Shown: positions 31,495-31,943 of the stretch, piece after piece
Numbering within the stretch: the stretch's first letter is position 1
Layout: each line of letters opens with the position of its first letter
Source: Candidatus Rokuibacteriota bacterium
GTDB taxonomy: Bacteria > Methylomirabilota > Methylomirabilia > Rokubacteriales > CSP1-6
DNA: 31,943 nucleotides
Direction: 5' to 3'
Assembly: GCA_016206385.1 (NCBI GenBank)
Contig: JACQRS010000108.1
Location: 1 to 31,943, forward strand
Notes under the pieces: model-generated
Databases searched by the model: none
Told to the model about the DNA's origin: nothing
Seen by the model: the letters and a program-made list of their open reading frames with translations, nothing else
Program-made: the position numbers and the translations under genes

Positions 31495-31943
31495 ATGTGC
31501 GGGATCGTCGGCATCTACAGCTATGCAGAGCAGGCGCCCGTGGAGGAGCCGCTCCTGCGCGCCATGTGCCAGAGAATCCGCCACCGGGGGCCGGACGAGG
31601 AGGGGGTCTTCCTCGACGGGTCGCTGGGGCTGGGGATCCGGCGGCTCCGCATCATTGACCTGGTCACCGGCAGCCAGCCGATGGCCAATGAGGACAAGAC
31701 GGTCACGGTGGTCTTCAACGGGGAGATCTACAACTATCGCGAGCTTCAGGCGCTCCTCGAAGGCCGGGGACATCGCCTCCGCACGCGGAGCGACACCGAG
31801 ACCCTGGTTCACCTGTACGAGGAGTTCGGGGCGGGGCTGGTGGAGCACCTCCGGGGGATGTTCGCCTTCGCCCTGTGGGATGCCCGCCGCCGCACGCTGC
31901 TCCTGGGCAGGGACCGCCTGGGGATCAAGCCCCTGTACTACAC
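31495..31943 (+). CDS. asnB: Asparagine synthase-like glutamine amidotransferase, 5' part
   Basis: The gene runs off the window, and 149 codons are visible. Met is followed by Cys2, the glutaminase nucleophile of class II amidotransferases, in MCGIVGIY. Then come RHRGPDEEG, RRLRIIDL, NGEIYNYREL, SDTETLVHLYEEFG and GMFAFALWD, ending at LLGRDRLGIKPLYY. The family makes asparagine, or in exosortase-type polysaccharide loci is thought to amidate a carboxyl group of the polymer. The usual GHRRL appears as GIRRL, losing one His, with the Arg pair kept. Its position after the exosortase-type deacetylase favours the polysaccharide role. The synthetase domain lies outside the window. Confidence 0.85.
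   Translation, partial: MCGIVGIYSYAEQAPVEEPLLRAMCQRIRHRGPDEEGVFLDGSLGLGIRRLRIIDLVTGSQPMANEDKTVTVVFNGEIYNYRELQALLEGRGHRLRTRSDTETLVHLYEEFGAGLVEHLRGMFAFALWDARRRTLLLGRDRLGIKPLYY

Overview
The window is a high-G+C bacterial chromosome segment. It is almost wholly occupied by a surface-polysaccharide locus (O-antigen, capsule or exopolysaccharide). Genes are packed head to tail on the + strand, often with 4-bp ATGA or GTGA overlaps and with many GTG starts. Short repetitive DNA marks the gaps. Exosortase-A-type polysaccharide genes at the right end and the density of dispersed intergenic repeats suggest a Gram-negative soil or aquifer lineage. No marker gene is present, so I do not name a phylum.

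Layout. 1-114: tail of an unknown coiled-coil protein. 115-1284: an MNT-type nucleotidyltransferase with a truncated partner, flanked on both sides by repeat structures built on an 8-bp GTAC period. 1285-10947: the first large cassette, with an RfbF-like cytidylyltransferase, an RfbG-like dehydratase, four glycosyltransferases (one GT-C, two GT2, one GT4), an O-antigen polymerase/ligase-like membrane protein, two RmlC-type cupins and an RmlD-type reductase. 11074-13747: a sugar-nucleotide epimerase plus HddC-like and HddA genes. 14044-16383: GmhA, a sugar C-methyltransferase and a third RmlC-type cupin. With HddC/HddA, GmhA gives most of a GDP-heptose pathway; GmhB is not in the window. 16697-20994: GT2, GT4, a zinc-ribbon methyltransferase and a flippase-like membrane protein. 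21070-26403: a carbamoyltransferase region with a small membrane protein, two near-identical DUF5989 genes and two SGNH hydrolases, one of them the only minus-strand gene. 26450-31388: a second zinc-ribbon methyltransferase plus flippase-like pair, another methyltransferase, a GNAT protein and an exosortase-associated-type polysaccharide deacetylase. 31495-end: 5' part of an asparagine-synthase-like amidotransferase.

Working together, the genes would make nucleotide-activated deoxy-, C-methyl- and heptose-type sugars, assemble them on a lipid carrier with GT2/GT4/GT-C enzymes, and polymerise or ligate the product (Wzy/WaaL-like). The product could then be decorated by carbamoylation, acylation/deacylation (SGNH, GNAT, deacetylase) and methylation. 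This product model is inference from family membership.

The most notable points are: (1) repeat islands sit at most cassette boundaries while genes inside cassettes abut or overlap; (2) a perfect 38-bp palindrome lies directly after the cupin gene at 16383; (3) a recent duplication of a 59-aa DUF5989 gene brackets an A/T-richer, inverted SGNH hydrolase gene, and the second copy still carries the remnant stop codon of a carbamoyltransferase; (4) this carbamoyltransferase/DUF5989/SGNH set resembles the sxtI-sxtK-sxtL neighbourhood of saxitoxin clusters and is probably a general glycan-modification module; (5) a methyltransferase-flippase gene pair occurs twice.
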